Below the pieces are notes generated by a model. That model saw only the letters and a list, made by a program, of their open reading frames with translations, was not told where the DNA came from and ran no database searches. Source: JAFDVL01 sp043736395 (GTDB taxonomy: Bacteria; Acidobacteriota; Blastocatellia; RBC074). Taken from it: DNA of 7,052 bases. Positions 6,401 to 7,052 of this stretch are shown piece after piece. How positions within the stretch are numbered: the stretch's first letter is position 1; each line of letters opens with the position of its first letter. The position numbers were made by a program, and so were the translations under genes. The DNA lies in NCBI GenBank assembly GCA_043736395.1, contig JAYTCQ010000291.1, positions 1 to 7,052 of the forward strand, in the 5' to 3' direction.

Positions 6401-6878
6401 TGCCGCGCTGAATCCTGTACTGAGCCAATATCAGTATCTGCACTTTGCGACCCACGGCTTGATTGACAGCGAACGGCCCGGTCTCTCTGCACTCGTCCTG
6501 TCGCTCGTAGATGAAGCGGGCAATCCGCAAGATGGATTTTTGCGCGCACACGAAATTTACAATTTAAAACTTCCGGCGGAATTGGTAGTTCTCAGCGCCT
6601 GTCAGACCGGACTTGGCAAAGAGGTGAAAGGCGAAGGTTTGATCGGACTGACACGCGGCTTCATGTACGCCGGAGCCGCGCGCGTCGTCGTCAGTTTGTG
6701 GAGCGTCAACGACAAAGCGACGGCAGATTTGATGACGATCTTTTATCGGCAGATGCTAAAAGAAAATCAGCGCCCCGCTGCCGCTTTGCGCGCCGCGCAA
6801 ATTGAAATGTGGAAGCAGAAGCAATGGAACGCGCCGTATTACTGGGCTGCGTTTGTGTTGCAAGGGGAATGGAGGTAA
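3495..6878 (+). CDS. Exported PPC-TPR-CHAT protein (caspase-like peptidase), complete
   Basis: This is an 1127-aa protein. Residues 1-35 look like a signal sequence: basic n-region (R3, R10, R11), hydrophobic core LLIIFMQ and a possible cleavage near ATA/TC at 33. An anchored form is also possible. Residues about 41-142 form a PPC-like beta domain (LEPGQVIQRK, QGIDLELKIFSP, SGSYQIEI). Residues 197-556 hold nine TPR-type helical repeats in exact 40-residue register. Residues about 595-690 are a charged, probably coiled-coil linker. The CHAT domain spans about 695-1127, with H987 in HFATHG (codon 6453) and C1036 in LSACQTG (codon 6600), the intact His/Cys dyad of clan CD caspase-like enzymes. 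A translated palindromic linker occupies residues 822-856. The C-terminal 110 residues are about four-fifths identical to the first CHAT protein, so the two genes are paralogues. TPRs normally bind partner proteins that control the CHAT peptidase. The signal sequence would place this one outside the cytoplasm, which sets it apart from cytoplasmic CHAT effectors. The substrate is unknown. Confidence 0.95.
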   Translation: MFRLNSFYFRRQPFFLTFGYYTLLIIFMQATATCMSQEILASLEPGQVIQRKMNGGETHVFHVSLLSDQYFSLSVDQQGIDLELKIFSPTRQLLVETDALNSTQGPEVASIIAAQSGSYQIEIVSPATNSPAGSYEAKILALRSATEPDQRWIIAQQFYLEGKLLRENPSAETQGQAVQKFAEALRTWQVLDDRLMLVHTLYYLVSVYRRLGQTQHALVYSSYALEILRAIGQQREETVALTTLAITLTELGELPKALEYYEQSLEQWRKFKDAFGEAQTLINVGLVNSELGDTRLALNNFNEALAVWQKLGDRFQAAETLIRIGSAYEKLDEWQKALEFTTQAQSLYQEIKNKRGEAAALNNIGLVYERLGEVGKSLDYYNQSLVIWRTLGNRREEAEILNNIGLAESRLNNQPKALASYQLALKLWRESGDRRGEALVLQRLGDLQSAAKDSKTAFEFYNQSLPLLRTSGDILRESSVLISIADLHLAQGDPAKAKELLKQAWTILQAIGNRANEAQALYSFARAERDLGNVHQALQHIEAALAHAEAVRTNNVGSQQLRASYLASVHKFYELNLDLLMRLHQAHPADGYDARAIQASERARARSLVELLTEARANLRQGVDKSLLEREEKLAQQLNTKAQRQLLMSTQRSSEAQLKELKQEISALEDEYNQVEADIRKSSPHYADLTQPQPLSLSEIQLQLDDETMLLEYSLGEERSWLWAVSKNSIASFQLPKRAEIEQAALQMRNLLIARGQIQRGETARQREARIIQADSQFPNVAASLSQMILSPVASQLKNHRLVIVADGALQYVPFGALPEMVVGGRGSVIGGKETSADNRQTIARNRPPTTDHRPLILRHEIITLPSASTLAILRKEISDRKPAAKTLAVFADPVFTREEARTRNKSNKKIFANQLAQSREIVHENEKVTAGNLSIQPLPFTRQEADQILALVPNADNLRFTDFKATRAAALNPVLSQYQYLHFATHGLIDSERPGLSALVLSLVDEAGNPQDGFLRAHEIYNLKLPAELVVLSACQTGLGKEVKGEGLIGLTRGFMYAGAARVVVSLWSVNDKATADLMTIFYRQMLKENQRPAAALRAAQIEMWKQKQWNAPYYWAAFVLQGEWR
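4083..5162 (+). repeat. Nine-unit TPR array, 120-bp (40-residue) period without indels
   Basis: Within the exported CHAT protein, units start at residues 197, 237, 277, 317, 357, 397, 437, 477 and 517. Each has the pattern EAxxLxxIGxxxxxLGxxxKALxxYxxxLxxWRxxGDRR. The spacing is exactly 40 residues, longer than the 34 of canonical TPR and typical of the TPR_12/kinesin-light-chain-like type. Units at 357 and 397 are most alike (both have LNNIGL). Together they should form a superhelical protein-binding scaffold. Confidence 0.85.
5958..6060. repeat. In-frame palindromic element inside second CHAT gene (29-bp arms, 45-bp loop)
   Basis: Arms 5958-5986 and 6032-6060 are inverted repeats matching at 25 of 29 positions, made of the same 7-bp GTGGTCG unit as the element at 489-591. 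Arm length, loop length (45 bp), reading phase and codon position are identical to the first copy. The loops agree at 33 of 45 positions and each arm at 26 of 29. It encodes the linker VVGGRGSVIG ... NRPPTTDHRP at residues 822-856. Confidence 0.88.
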
Positions 6879-6896
6879 AAAACTTTGGGGAATAGA

Positions 6897-6935
6897 CCAC
6901 GGATTTGACGGATCATGCGGGTCTGCGCGGGTCTG
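6897..6935. repeat. Solitary tandem-arm repeat, about 9-bp period (CACGGATNN type)
   Basis: About four degenerate units (CACGGATTT, GACGGATCA, TGCGGGTCT, then a similar unit offset by one base) begin 18 bp after the CHAT stop codon. It resembles one arm of a palindromic repeat like the one at 3340-3429, but no complementary arm is present in the window. It may be a half-element or an element decayed on one side. Confidence 0.55.
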
Positions 6936-6946
6936 AGTTTTATAAA

Positions 6947-7052
6947 CCACGGAGCGCACGGAGTTTTTTGAGAGCAGCGGGAAATGGTAGACGAGAGAAC
7001 ATTCTAATGCAGATGGTCGCGCCTTTCTCTGTGTCCTCCGTGTTCTCCGTGG
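6947..7052. repeat. Palindromic repeat, CACGGAGNN-type 9-bp arms, ending at window edge
   Basis: The left arm at 6947-6963 and right arm at 7036-7052 match as inverted repeats at 15 of 17 positions; the two mismatches fall in the variable part of the 9-bp unit. The right side continues inward with another unit (CTCTGTGTC at 7027-7035). The 72-bp centre has no gene. Because the right arm finishes exactly at base 7052, the element may extend further, and the sequence could be a contig broken at a repeat. Confidence 0.75.

Overview
The window is a single-strand (+) accessory locus from a bacterium of roughly balanced base composition. My best guess is an Acidobacteriota member, perhaps of the Blastocatellia/Pyrinomonadales type. 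That guess rests on the combination of a secreted PPC-like domain, TPR array and CHAT peptidase, with N-terminal phrases of the type LEPGQVIQRKMNGGETHVFHV and QGIDLELKIFSP. It also rests on abundant palindromic repeats whose arms are built from 7- or 9-bp tandem units. The assignment is from memory of such proteins and is not proven.

Layout: (1) 3-1427, the 3' part of a TPR/CHAT-type protein whose 5' end lies outside the window. (2) 1437-2465, a papain/C39-like cysteine peptidase with an N-terminal beta-sandwich-like region. (3) 2483-3067, an unrecognised 194-aa protein. (4) 3068-3161, a leader-like spacer with two adjacent hairpins that can also pair with each other. (5) 3162-3317, a 51-aa peptide gene with a strong ribosome-binding site and a double-glycine-like motif. 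(6) 3318-3494, a spacer holding a perfect 26-bp inverted repeat. (7) 3495-6878, a complete 1127-aa exported PPC-TPR-CHAT protein closely related to gene 1. (8) 6879-7052, a non-coding tail made largely of two more palindrome-type repeats, one ending exactly at the window edge.

Genes 1, 2 and 3 are separated by 9 and 17 bp and look co-transcribed. The peptide and second CHAT gene follow in the same direction after longer spacers. The locus therefore pairs two unrelated cysteine-peptidase folds: caspase-like CHAT (twice) and papain/C39-like (once). It also carries an orphan protein and a small peptide that could be a protease substrate. The most interesting hypothesis is a peptide-maturation or protease-cascade cassette inserted between two CHAT paralogues.

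The second notable feature is that both CHAT paralogues carry, at the same codon, an in-frame 103-bp palindromic element that is translated into a low-complexity linker. This resembles the known behaviour of Rickettsia palindromic elements. No RNA gene, CRISPR array, transposase or integrase was seen.
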